Positions 20,461 through 31,699 of a stretch of 59,044 bases of DNA are shown piece after piece. The stretch comes from Asparagopsis taxiformis (taxonomy: Eukaryota; Rhodophyta; Florideophyceae; Bonnemaisoniales; Bonnemaisoniaceae), in the NCBI GenBank assembly GCA_030407315.1, contig JALQPE010000566.1, positions 1-59,044 of the forward strand, in the 5' to 3' direction. The notes beneath the pieces were generated by a model. It saw only the letters and a list, made by a program, of their open reading frames with translations, did not search any database and had not been told where the DNA came from. Position numbers and translations under genes: made by a program. Positions within the stretch are counted from its first letter, which is position 1, and the number at the start of each line of letters is the position of its first letter.

Positions 20461-22083
20461 TTACTTCCCCTTTTTCATCTTCTGTTCTCCAATCCGCCAC
20501 AGCTGCCCTAGTTCAGCGCACCCATCCAGCATGTCTCCCAACGCAATGTCTGATGGGAGTAGCGCTACTTCTGTGGAACACAAGCTTCGATTAATAGAGA
20601 CTTGACACAGATGTATTGCAGGCTCAACGCCCCCGCTGTTTGCTGTGTCGCCTATCAGTGGTCTAGCAAAAATAACCAGTGTGCATTCATTCACTCCTTG
20701 ATGCCATAATGCGACACTTTCCGCCAAAGATGCTAGTGAGCGCGGATTTGGTACTGACCCGTCCACTGGGATTTCTTTTGCTCGCCGCAGTAACGCATGT
20801 AATTCAACTCGTAACGCTTTATGAACTCGCAATAGTTCAGATACAGGGCCGTCCCCGCCTTCCACAATAACGTTATATTTCGTCTCAATCTAGGGATACG
20901 CAAACAAATTTTGTTCCACTCCATTCGGTCTGTCATAACTTTTCGCACGCTCTGCGCAAGACTACCGACAATTTTGGACGCTTGGTTACGAGGCGAGATA
21001 CGCAAAACATTCCGCAGTATAGACTCTTGTTCATCAACAAATAACGCACTGAACATCCTTGGAACCAATTGTTGTGGGAAATCGGCTAGTATTTTGGCCA
21101 TGACCATACACATGGGGCGATCCTGACCTTCTAAACTGAAATGCTGACAGACGAGAGGAAAAAAGTTTTGTTTCCTCCTCATTCATGTGGCATGTGGGAC
21201 ATGAGTAGGCTGGACAGTTGACGGACTGACTTAATGAGCTCCGCCTTGAGTTCTCGAATCTTGTAGCTGTGTAATTTGGAAGCCGTTTGAAATGCAGTGA
21301 GTTTTTCAGCAAACTTGTCAAACAGAGCATTTTCGTCTTCATGCTCCTCTTGGAATGCATCAGGGGATGATATGGTATTAGTTAGAGAGTTGTTGAGTTT
21401 CGAAACTAGTTCTTTCATGACAACGTTTTCCTCGCCGTCAGCATGACATGCGTGCACACGTCACAATAAGCTGCAGTGAGCCATGAGCGTTTGAATCTGA
21501 AGATGGTTGGTGATTTCAATACCTTCACGATGAGAAACAAGGTCAGCAAGCTCTCTGCTGATAGCTCTGTGGATATAGGTAATTTCCATGAGAGAATTGC
21601 GTTTGGGGGCGACAAAATTTACAAGCTGTGGGACGTGTTTACGCAGGGTGAGCAATTTTTTTGAAGAGAGAACTCTCTCAAGAGCTGTCGCCATACGTTT
21701 CATGTGGTGTTGACTTGAAGAGTTTGATAGAATACGAAAGGGATTGATAAGGTCCTCTTCTGGAACGAGCCCAAAAGTCTCAGTGAGCTGAGGGCAGGCT
21801 AAAACTTTTTCAGAGACACGAAGGAGAGTACGAACTTGTTCTGGTGGGGAGAGATATTCAATAAAGATAGGCAATATATTAATTTCCTCACTGTGTAAAT
21901 GGGCGTAGAGCATTGTGCACAGACGAGCGGTCTTTTCCTTGATGCTGATAATACGCTGTCCACGGGTGATTGCGCGGGTTTGAGATTTCCATTGCCATGC
22001 AGAAACGTTTTCGACAGGCGAGGGGCGTAGAAGAGCAATTTAATCGCAAAGGGAGCGGAATGCGTCGAGACGGTGGTGTTCAT
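20461..22083 (-). pseudogene. Hemerythrin (BRUTUS-like) gene fragment
   Basis: Several minus-strand frames carry hemerythrin-type (HHE) helical signatures. HLHSEEINILPIFIEYLSPP near 21890 matches the H-x(3)-EE-hydrophobic-P pattern. HADGEENVVMKEL lies near 21430. MSHMPHEE near 21190 leads, after a frameshift, into PLVCQHFSLEGQ and then a stretch ending VPRMFSALFVDEQ. The last arrangement is typical of plant and algal BRUTUS/HRZ iron sensors. An in-frame TGA separates the first two blocks near 21460, and further frameshifts occur near 21160 and 20800. The RING/CHY zinc-finger end is not seen. It is therefore a truncated, dead copy, probably captured from a host gene. Hemerythrin assignment is fairly sure; BRUTUS subtype is inference. 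Confidence 0.6.
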
Positions 22084-22517
22084 GCTCGATTGTTAACACT
22101 CCAAATTTGGAGTTGAACTGAAATAGGAGAGGAGTTTGGAGTGCGAGGACGTTTCCGCGGGCGTTCATGAACGCTGCAGCGGATTGGAGAATGGTCGGAT
22201 CATGGAGGCGTGTCTACGCCTCAGTGACGCGAACAATCTGAGCGCTTGTGGAGATGGGGAGAGATCAGGGAGTGGAAAAGTTGAAGATGGGCGAGAGGAA
22301 AAGGAAATGGGCAAGAGAATGCGGTCCATTGCGTTCGCTCATAGTCGCATATAGCCATGTCGAGAAACAGCATCCATACGTGTATGAATGCGAGGGGGAG
22401 GAGGGCGGTACATCATCTTGTGGATATCGTGCACGATACCCGCCATGGCGGGACATGTTGAAGAGCATGCACTGACGTTCGGACACATTGCAAGGGGCGC
22501 TTCGTAGGTAACAAGAC

Positions 22518-23949
22518 TTGAAAATATTGAAAATGCGATGTGTAACACGTGGCGCCATATGCAATGATTTGGCAAAAATGAACGTTTATCTCTCGCTGTG
22601 CTGCCCCAACTGGCGTTTTCTGCTTGCTGGCAGCCCAATCCATTTTTTGCCCTTCTCCTCGACCCCGACCCGTCTGCTTCACCCTCCACATTCTCACTCT
22701 TTTGTCTGCATATCCCGATCGCTTCGACCCCGCAGCCTGGGCCTCCCTAGCGACGGAGCTCCGTCGCACGCACCACCTCCACCCATGACCTTCACTATCG
22801 AGCGGCCGCCCGCGAGCGTCACACCCGTCTCCGCGCATGGCTTCGTGGCGTCGACTGCGAACACTCTGTCCATCTCACCCACACCGACCGCCAACGCGCA
22901 AGTTCAGAACTTCCACGAAGTGATGGTTGATGAATGGACGCGTCCAGTGGAATGAAATATCTCTCTCCGAAACTGACCCGGGTCAATAATAGGGGCCCCT
23001 ATTACAACAACTGAAACAACACCCGACGCACCCGACGCAACCTCCCAGCCAAACTGCCCTTCCTGGCGTGCACGCGCTGCTCACGTGGACAAGCTTGTAA
23101 ACCTTCCCACCCCGTTGCTCCTTACTTCGGAGGATGAACTGGATCGCGACAGCACTACCGTGACCATTTCCCTTGCCTTTCAAGCCCCATCGCATACTTC
23201 ACGTCGCTTTGCTCCTCGTAAGAAACAAGTGCGTCAAATATCTTTCCAGGTGGACCATGTGCGCATATGTCATGTCGGCCGTCATGCCATTTTTGCAACA
23301 TGCATCTGCGGAAAGCAACGTCGTTTTGGACGCTCGTTCGCAATTATTGGCAACTTGTTTGAGAGCTAGCGATGAAAGGGCATTTTTGGCGGCAGCTGAT
23401 GGTGGGGCGTGTTGGATTGCGGCTACGAATACGCCTTATGAAATTCATCCCAAACTGTCTGCCAATCAAGTAGCAGCGGTTGTCGTTGTGTTGATGGAGC
23501 GTATGAAAATATCCTCGTTGCCCGCCGATGAGGATTGTCTGGATGGATTGTGGCATTACGAAACTGATCGATGTTGTATTCTGCATCTATTTCTACAGGC
23601 GATGTTGTTCCTAGGTCCTGGGACTTCTGTGAATGGTATCACACCGTACATCACGACTAATGCCGTTGAAGATTCGCAAAATGCTCTTCATGCGGCGCTG
23701 GTTTCGTTTTCAGTCGCGAGTGAAGCGGGCTATTTGTCATCGTATTCTGAGCGCTCATGTGCGTTGATCTTCTCGACGCTGTCTACAATTTTAGACATCC
23801 TTGACAAACATCAAGACTCCCATATTTTCACGCATCATGCAATCTGTAAGACAGCTCTCTCTGCTCTAAGAAAATTCCCATACATGGTGGCAACAAGTGC
23901 GTTTGATGCCCTTTTTCAAAGAGCAGTGAAGCGTGCGGTTACAGAATGA
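22518..23949 (+). pseudogene. Broken gene of unknown family
   Basis: A plus-strand frame opens at 22518 (a more likely ATG begins MTFTIERPPASV near 22784). It stops near 22955, resumes in the same frame through 23369, and is replaced by another frame that runs open to 23949. The last part, about 220 residues, is helical and cysteine-containing (LDGLWHYETDRCCILHLFLQAMLFLG) and has no ATG at its start. I do not recognise the family. The stop-and-shift pattern resembles the neighbouring captured fragments. It could also be a gene with short introns, but I saw no convincing splice pairs. Confidence 0.35.
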
Positions 23950-24059
23950 TTGATGATCATGTCGGGGAAGGGTCGTCTCAATTACTACTCGAGTTGGGCG
24001 ATTAGAGGAACAGTGATTAATGTACCCGTGCGTCTTCCTCCCTCAATATCACTCCGTCA

Positions 24060-24555
24060 TCCAGCGTCTCCGCCCCTTGTTCCGCCACATGACGTACTCA
24101 TACGCACACCTCCCACAGAACTACTGGTCTTCGCTCATTGGCTTTAGGGTGTTGTAGAAGACTTTACATATGTGTTGGATGAGCTGCGAGAAGCTGCAGC
24201 AGCTTCGAGCGGCGAATTATTTGTGCATGCAACCAAGCTGACCATGGATAACACGCATGATGGTATCGTACTCGGAGGCTTGAGATTAGCCGAAGATTTG
24301 CAAATAGTTGTTGCAGAGAATGACACTTTGAAGGCAATCAGTCTAGTAGGGTTATCGTTGGGTGGCTCGTATGTGCGGCACGCTGCTGCAAAGCTATACA
24401 ACGAAGAAACGGGTCTGATTGCGGGCCTGATTGGACACCCATTTATCGCGGTTGTAAGTCCGCATGTTGGGGTGCGCAAGTATGGGGTTTATCGGTTCAT
24501 TGCGGACGGCTTAATGGGAATGGCGGAAAAGGTTTTCGGCGAAATGGCGAAGTAA
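24060..24555 (+). pseudogene. DUF676-type lipase/esterase fragment
   Basis: The frame reads TELLVFAHWL, a TAG stop at about 24146, then continues in the same frame with VLDELREAAAASSGELFVHA and THDGIVLGGLRLAEDL. Next come SLVGLSLGGSYVRHAAAKLY and VVSPHVGV. This is the alpha/beta-hydrolase pattern of DUF676 putative serine esterases. The usual oxyanion HG has become HW, and the nucleophile elbow GHSLGG is GLSLGG with the serine kept. The chain stops at 24555, soon after the strand that follows the nucleophile, so the acid and histidine part is missing. It is truncated and interrupted, hence not functional. Likely a captured host gene fragment. Confidence 0.65.
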
Positions 24556-24699
24556 TTATTACTTTTATACCGCTATATCACCAACAATAAACTGAAAAGA
24601 TGCTGTCCAGCGAAGAAGACTCTAATGTGTTTAGCCATACAAATATAGTACATGAGTAGTGAAGTGGTACAAACCTTGGGGCTGGACACGTCAATAGAG

Positions 24700-27600
24700 C
24701 TCTAAGGTTGGTGACAGACTATAAACCGGTGAGGGAGGACAGGTTTTCAGGACAAACTGTTAGAACTGTAATTATGCTGTTTTCTTACAGCAAAGTCATC
24801 GTTAAGGCGGATTTGCTTTTCCAGGACAAGCTGTCGGAACTGCTATTGAGTTTTCTTACAGCAACGGCAGTTTACCCAGGTTGCTTACAGCAAAGTCATC
24901 GTAACGATGACTTTGCTGTAAGAAACCATGGTAAACCAACTTCTCTGTAAGCATATGAGAGGGACTGATGTTTCTCACTCGGGAAGAAGAAGGAGACGAT
25001 TTCAGACCCCGCGAAAAAGGCTGCAAAGTGGTCGGAAACGGTTGGGGTGGTTCTAGGGAGCACTAAAACGTGTTTTAATTGCACTCAAAGCTTCTGGCTT
25101 GCGTGGAAGGGCTGGTAGCATTCATCGATTTTTGGTCACCAGATTCCCACAACTGGAGATGTGATGGCCAAAATTGAACTTTGTCCGAATGATGTGGAAG
25201 TGGTCTGGTAGGGTTGGGGTGGGTCTGGGGAATACTGAAACGGGTTTATTCGCCCTGAAAGCTGGTGGCTTGCGAGGTAGAGCTTCCGGAGTTCACTAAA
25301 TTTTGCTCGCCAGATTCTCACAACTGGAGATGTGATGGCCAAAATTGAACTTTGTCGGAACGAAGTGCAAGTGATACGTAAGGGCTGGAGTGGCTCTAGC
25401 GAGTACGGAAAAGTGTTTTATGCGTCCGAAAAGCTGCTGACTTGCGTGATAGGGATGACAGAATGTATCGATTTTTGGTCACCAGATTCTCACAACTGGA
25501 GATGTGATGGCCAAAATTGAACTTTGTAGGAACGAAGTGCAAGTGTTTTGGATGCCTTCAAGTGGCCTGGAAGCGTACTCTGGACAAGTTTTCGGACCTT
25601 GAAGAGGCTCAACTACACAATGCTGATATTGAAATTAAACATTCATATAGTCCAATTTTAACCAGGACTGCTGGAATGGATTGCGTAGCCAATAGAGGAG
25701 CAATATAGTTATATAATAGAGCTGGAAGCATGCCTCAACAACCTATCTCTCATGTCTCTAGTCCTCCTTCATCATTCCAGTCTCCCTTACTGTGACGCAC
25801 CGCGCCTCTGGTGTCACTTCACACGCCCCTCCTGTGCATTAAATACCTGTCTACCACTTCCATATTCTACTCATACCACCGCCTTCATTTTACCCCATGC
25901 CTACCATTCTATCCTTTCCCTTCTGTCCTTCAATCCGAAGCTAACCTACTTCATAACCATCGATTTAAAGTGAATATCTAGATTCCTACCTACTTGAGAG
26001 TATAGTTTATTATAACGGGAAAGGGACGGTTTTGTATAGTCAATGTGCTACACAGCACCAGGAGTAGATTTTGCGCACCGATAATCTATGCTTGATATTG
26101 GAGAGACCGGCTTCTTGTAGCCTCGGAAAATGTGCAGGTAGTACCTTTCCAGAGGTCCTGGAGGTGTTCACACCAACTCTAGTCCATTTTAACGAGTTTG
26201 AATTTCGAGCGCCAGAATCTCTGTCGTGAGAAAATGGTGGTCGAAATTTACCGTGCTGCTCTCCCAATACTGAACTTTTCAGGTAGTTCAGCCCGGGTGA
26301 ACAAGACACAGATTGCTCTTCAAAGCCGCCGGAAGCCGTCGAAACCATCCTTCCACAATGTTCCCGACTTCAAAATTCCTATCTCACCCTTCCCAAAGTG
26401 AGAGAGGGACCAAGGTACCAGACGCTTACAGCTGAGGCAGTTTACCAGGGATGCTTACAGCAAAGTCATCGTTACGATGACTTTGCTGTAAGAAAAGAAA
26501 ACATTACAGTGGGCGAAGGATTTTACCGGGTGAAAAAATCACCAAGAATTTTTTTACCGGGTAAAAAATCGTGGCTACTGTAATGAAACGTTTTCTTACA
26601 GCAAAGTCATCGTAACGATGACTTTGCTGTCAGCACCCGCGGTAAACTGCCTCAGCTGTAAGCGGTCTGGCTTCACCCTCTCTCTCATGTCTCTTGTCTT
26701 CCTTCATCCCAGCCTATCCCAACCTCCCTTCTATGTCGACTCCGGTGTCACTCCAGCCGACCCTTCAGTGAGTGCAATCCTTCTCTACCACCGCCATAAT
26801 CTACTCATACTATCCCCTTCATGGTGTTGCATACCTACCCTCCCATCCTTCCTGATTTTCCTACAATCCTAGGCTAGCCTACTTACCAACTATGTTGGTA
26901 TTGAAGGCAGCTAGATTCCTAGTAACTCAAATCTATAGTCTGCTAAAAAGGGCGATTTGGTGTGGTCACTGTGCCACACGGCACCAGGAATAGAATCTGG
27001 CCACGGATACTCTATGCTTGATCTCAGAGAGAACAGCTGCGCCAATGCTCCGAAAACGTGCTGTCAGTACCTTTCCAGACGTCCTGGAGGTGCTCATGCC
27101 AGCTCTAGTTCATTTTAGGGAGGTTGAGTTTCGACAATCGGAATTTCACTCTTGAGGAAATTGTGTTTGAAATTTTGTGCACTCCTCCCGCCGTACCAGG
27201 CAGGGCACCCAGCCCAGACTGGGTTAGCACGACGCAGAGTGCTCCCCAACACCGCTAACAGCCGTCCAAACCATCCCTCTGCCATGTTTTACGGCTTCAC
27301 AATTCCTTGCTCACCCTTCCCAAGGTGAGGGAGGGACCAAGCTCCCAGCCGCTTACAGCTGAGGCAGTTTACCAGGGATGCTTACAGCAAAGTCATCGTT
27401 ACGATGACTTTGCTGTAAGAAAACGTTTTCATTACAGTGGCCAGGAATTTTTTACCCGGTAAAAAAATCTTGGCTACTGTAATGAATTGTTTTCTTACAG
27501 CAAAGTCATCGTAACGATGACTTTGCTGTAAACATCCCTGGTAAACTGCTCCGTCTGTAAGCCGTTGGTCTCAACCCTCGATCTCATGTCTGTTGTCCTC

Positions 27601-29290
27601 CTTCATCATCTCCACATCCCTTCCTGCTAAGCATCACTTCTCTAGTGTCACTCTACCAGTCCTTTTCGTGCATGAAATACTTTTCTACCACTGCCATAGT
27701 CTACACATACTATTGCCTCTATACTTCTGCATGCCTACGCTTCCATCTTTCTCTCCCGTGCTAGGCTTAGAGAATATCCTACTTCCTGAAGATCATTGTA
27801 CAGTGAGGCAGTAAAAATCACTGTCTCACCTTACTTTCTGAGGCCCCCTTTTCAACACCGTAGTGTATAAGGGCTGGAGTGGCTCTGGGGATTACAGAAA
27901 GGTGTTTTATCTGTCCGTAAAGCTTCTGGCTTGCGTATTAGGGCTGGCAGAATGCATCGATTTTTGGTCATCAGATTCTCACAACTGCAGATATGATGAA
28001 TTTCGGCCATGGCCAAAATTCAACTTTGTCGGAACGACGTAGATTTGGACTGGATGCCTCCAAGTGCATGCACTTGAAAGTGCACTTAGTCCAAAAAATT
28101 GTCCAGAGTACGCTCCCAGGCGATGGCCTGGAAGTGTACTCTGGACAAGTTTTTGGACCTGGAAGAGGTTGAATTGCACAATGCTTGTGTTTAAATGAAA
28201 CATTTATATGGCCCATTCTTTACTTGGACAGCTGAAATCCTATCTACTCGAGAGTAAAGTATATAAAAACTGGAAACAGACGGTTTTGTATAGTCAATGT
28301 GCCACACGGCACCAAGAATAGATTTTGCCCTCCGATAATCTATGGTTGATTTCAGAGAGGATAACTGCGTGCAGTCACAGGACATGTGTTACCAGATCCT
28401 TCCCAGAGGTCCTGGAGGTGTTCACACCAACTCCAGCCCACTTTAACGAGTTTGAATTTCGAAAGTCAGAATCTCTGTCGTGAGAAAATTGAACCATTTC
28501 CGACCACGTGGTAGAAATTTCGTACACTCCTCCAACCATACTAGACACAACACCCAGCTCAAACCGAGTGTAAACAACACAATGTGTTACCTAATGCCGC
28601 CTACAGCCGTCCATACCATTCCTATACCCTGTTTCCTGACTTCATAATTCCTTTCTCACCCTTCCCTAGGTCGGAAAAGGACGGAAGTCCCTGCCGCTTA
28701 CAGCGGAAGCAATTTACCAGGGATGCTTACAGCAAAGTCATCGTTACGATGACTTTGCTGTAAGAAAATAAATCATTACAGCAGCCATGATTTTTTACCG
28801 GGTAAAAAAATTCTTGGCCACTGTAATTGAAACGCTTTCTTACAGCAAAGTCATCGTAACGATGACTTTGCTGTAAGAAAATAAATCATTACAGCAGCCA
28901 CGATTTTTCACCCGGTAAAAATTCTTGCTGATTTTTTACCCGGTAAAATTTCTTTGGCCACTGCAATGGAAACGTTTCCTTACAGCAAAGTCATCGTTAC
29001 GATGACTTTGCTGTAAGAAAATAAATCATTACAGCTGCCATGATTTTTTACCCGGTGAAAAAATTCTTGGCCACTGTAATGGAAACGCTTTCTTACAGCA
29101 AAGTCATCGTAACGATGACTTTGCTGTAAGAATCCCCGGTAAACGGCTTCCGCTGTAAGGGGCTGAGAGTTCCGTCCCCCTCCCACCTAGGGAAGGGTGA
29201 GCAAGGAATTGGGAAGTCAGGAACATGGCTCAGCAGAACGTTTGTACGGCTGTGAGTGGCTTCCAGGAGCATTCTGTGTCATGTGTTATC
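24700..29290. repeat. Array of diverged ~1-kb repeats with nested palindromes
   Basis: Three or four related units follow each other. Each contains a conserved segment (GTATAGTCAATGTGCTACAC, about 26035, and matches near 26960 and 28290), a spacer, and a foldback block. The foldback blocks use a 39-bp palindrome starting CTTACAGCAAAG and ending CTTTGCTGTAAG, with 19-bp arms around one base. Copies lie at 24884, 26454, 26595, 27381, 27494, 28726, 28839, 28979 and 29092. Pairs flank a centre such as TTTTTTACCCGGTAAAAAA, and outer arms (CTTACAGC...GTTTACCAGGGATG) make the whole block palindromic. A diverged copy is at the window end (58980). Earlier 25080-25530 holds a related ~190-bp tandem repeat (CACAACTGGAGATGTGATGG). 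No gene is supportable here. Confidence 0.85.
27797..27867. mobile_element. Isolated right terminus of the CACTACGG family
   Basis: This short piece reads CAGTAAAAATCACTGTCTC and later GGCCCCCTTTTCAACACCG, ending TAGTG with TA outside. It matches the true right end at 34350-34437. Its right flank (AAGGGCTGGAGTGGCTCT) resembles the repeat unit at 25380. It is either a tiny internally deleted element or a terminus left by rearrangement inside the larger element. Confidence 0.7.
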
Positions 29291-29579
29291 TCAGCAACGT
29301 CTCTTATAGTCGAACCTCACGGGTTGTCAAGGTCTAAAACTAGTCCCCCCCTACGGTCTAGCTAGTGAAATCATGTAAAGTTGTAGACTAATACCAAAAT
29401 GTAGCAATCAATAGGCTTAGTAGCACTAAACTATGACATGAAGGTCAGATGTATAGATGAAAATAGAAAGGTGGGCTAAGCGAATAATGTTGAGATGAGA
29501 AAGACAGAACTTCATAGCAGGGAACAATAGCATAGGTTTTAATACTTCTCGTATGCTATCTATTGCTCCTGTCATACGT

Positions 29580-31691
29580 TTAATATTCGACGGTGTGGAT
29601 GTGGTCCGTGAGGACGTCCTTCTCCGTCTTCAAGTAGATGTGGCTGCGCGTGGGCAGACCATAGACTAAATTCTGCTCCCACAGGAAGATCTCCTCACCT
29701 GAAGCCGACCCCGTAATGGTAAAGGTCACCGCGATCAACTAAGACGGAATAGGGTGGCACATAAAAGTGGTTAACGGGAACCTTCCACATGTCGGCGTCC
29801 GTATGGACCAGGCATACATGACTATAAGGTGCAGCTACTATAAAGAACCCATCGGATCCGCTCGACATCATGAAATAGGATGGGGATTGGGTAGGTCCGA
29901 CTCCTCAAAATTGGGATACTCAGAAGTCCGTGTGCCCATCCTGGTCCGCAGCCCCATCTGTTTTAAGAAGCAGCCGTAATCCTGTCTTCGGGAAAAAGAC
30001 AGGATCCTCACCCTCCATTCCCAACTTCAAGAAATCCGCACAAACACCAAGAGCAAGCTCTGCCACCAACTTGTTCCTGTACATATCCAAATTCCCCTCC
30101 TCCAGCTTGTCGCACAATTCACACCGCGGCAGGGGGAGTCGCCCACGACCACCATCTATGCGGTCCTTCGCAGCACCCACGTTGTGGATGAAATGCCACG
30201 GCGAAGGATCAAAACCGGGCTTGGAGAAATCTGGCGTCTGGCGGCTCGTCCTGTGGTTTCCTGTCTTCATAATCAGAATCAGACTGCTGGGAGGGTTTCT
30301 GTGGCTTTTCAACCTCCTCAACCAGCTGGAACTGCCGAGAAAAGTGACTGAAGAGGTCATGCGTCGCACTACCAGCCGTGGACGACTGCAAGAGGCCTTC
30401 CACAACAACAACCCCCATGTTGTCCAGCAACGCCGCTTCACCGCAAAGTACTATTCCACCACCGAGTCCTCAGCACCTGGCGATGCAGCTGCCAGGAATG
30501 CTGCCGCCTTTATTTCCGCCCGCACCGTCTCTACCGTCGTAATTTCCATGTAGTACTTCATCGGGCTACCAGACGCAATTGCGCTGGGGAGAACGGCGGC
30601 CACATTCTCATCGACGATACTGTCGGGAATAGGATTTTCATGGGCGTCGTCGAACTGGAGAATCGGCTCCCGAGAACGTACTCTGGAAGCCGACTTGGAT
30701 TTCTTTGACGACGACTTTGATGAAGTCTCACTGAGCTTCCTCTTTTGGTAGAGGGCTCGGGCGTCGCAGAAGCGGTTTCCCAGTTGCGCTTCCCGAGGAT
30801 GGAGCTTTTACCCGCATCCTTGGGTGCGCTCTCCAGCTCGACGACCTGAACAGGGCTCGCACCACCCGCCGTCGCTGTTCCACCACGACCGGAACGACTC
30901 TCTTTCAGGCAGGTACTCCTTTTGGGCATCACTTTCCCAGAAGTTTCCACTCCGGACGATGCAGACACGACAGGGGTAGTGGCAGAAACAGAGGCAGCCT
31001 CGGAATAGCTGGAAGAATCTAATTGAGGTAGTACTACCTCAATTGGATTCTTCAAAGGCAAAGGAATGGAGGATGAAGGGATGGTCAGGGAAATGGGAAT
31101 GGAAGGGGAAGGGTTGGCGGAATCATGACCACATGTGACTGGGAGCGCAGCATGTGGGATGTGTGGGTCCACCACGTAAAATTGTTTCCGCATTTACATG
31201 TCGCGGTAGCCAGTTACGCGCAGGAGCATTTTCCTGGCGTCCTTTCAAAACACAGACTTCCGATTGGGAAAGATGTTCTCAAACTTGGAGCCATTGGGAG
31301 GGCCTTCCTTGGGATGTAAGTCCGCTCAGAACCCCTTCTTGGGCACCATCAGCGCAAAAACTTCGACAACGCGTGAGTGAATGTCGAAGCTCTTGCTCGG
31401 GTCACCCACGCTGTGAATGGAGCCATCCAGCATCCTCAACACATCCGAAACGTTCCAATACTCGGCCACCTCCTTCACGTACCCGAAGATTTCCAACAAA
31501 CCAGCAATCCATTCCTGCCCAATGGTACCAACCGAGTTCGGTTTCAGCCCGGCCCACCAATGGCTACAAGTGTAGTACGCCGTCATCTCGAGGTTGACAC
31601 AATTTTGGACGTCCGGAGCACCCCTAAACGATCCGTTGAACAACAATTTCACCGTACACCCAGCCAGATTCTCCGTCGAAGAGAACTGCAC
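29580..31691 (-). pseudogene. BED-finger plus 2OG-dioxygenase-like gene, broken
   Basis: Minus-strand frames line up as one decayed gene. The first (31691-31326) ends at an in-frame TGA. Near 31250 a BED-like zinc-finger trace reads TCKCGNNFTWWTHTSHM. A serine/lysine-rich linker follows to about 30560. Then comes a conserved stretch (SPWHFIHNVGAAKDRIDGG, LPRCELCDKLEEGNLDMYRN) in the frame ending 29920. That frame closes with TDGAADQDGHTDF. In other frames, GDLYHYGVGF and LPTRSHIYLKTE follow, ending in TAA at about 29580. QxGHxDF, a distal His and a final RxHxYL are the metal- and oxoglutarate-site pattern of double-stranded beta-helix dioxygenases. At least three frameshifts or stops break it. 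The family call is inference from motif order. Confidence 0.4.
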
Positions 31692-31699
31692 GAACTCTG

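Noticed and set aside
29920..30553. 207-codon plus-strand ORF at 29930-30553
   Set aside because: The opposite strand carries conserved-looking cysteine and histidine motifs across the same bases; this is its shadow.
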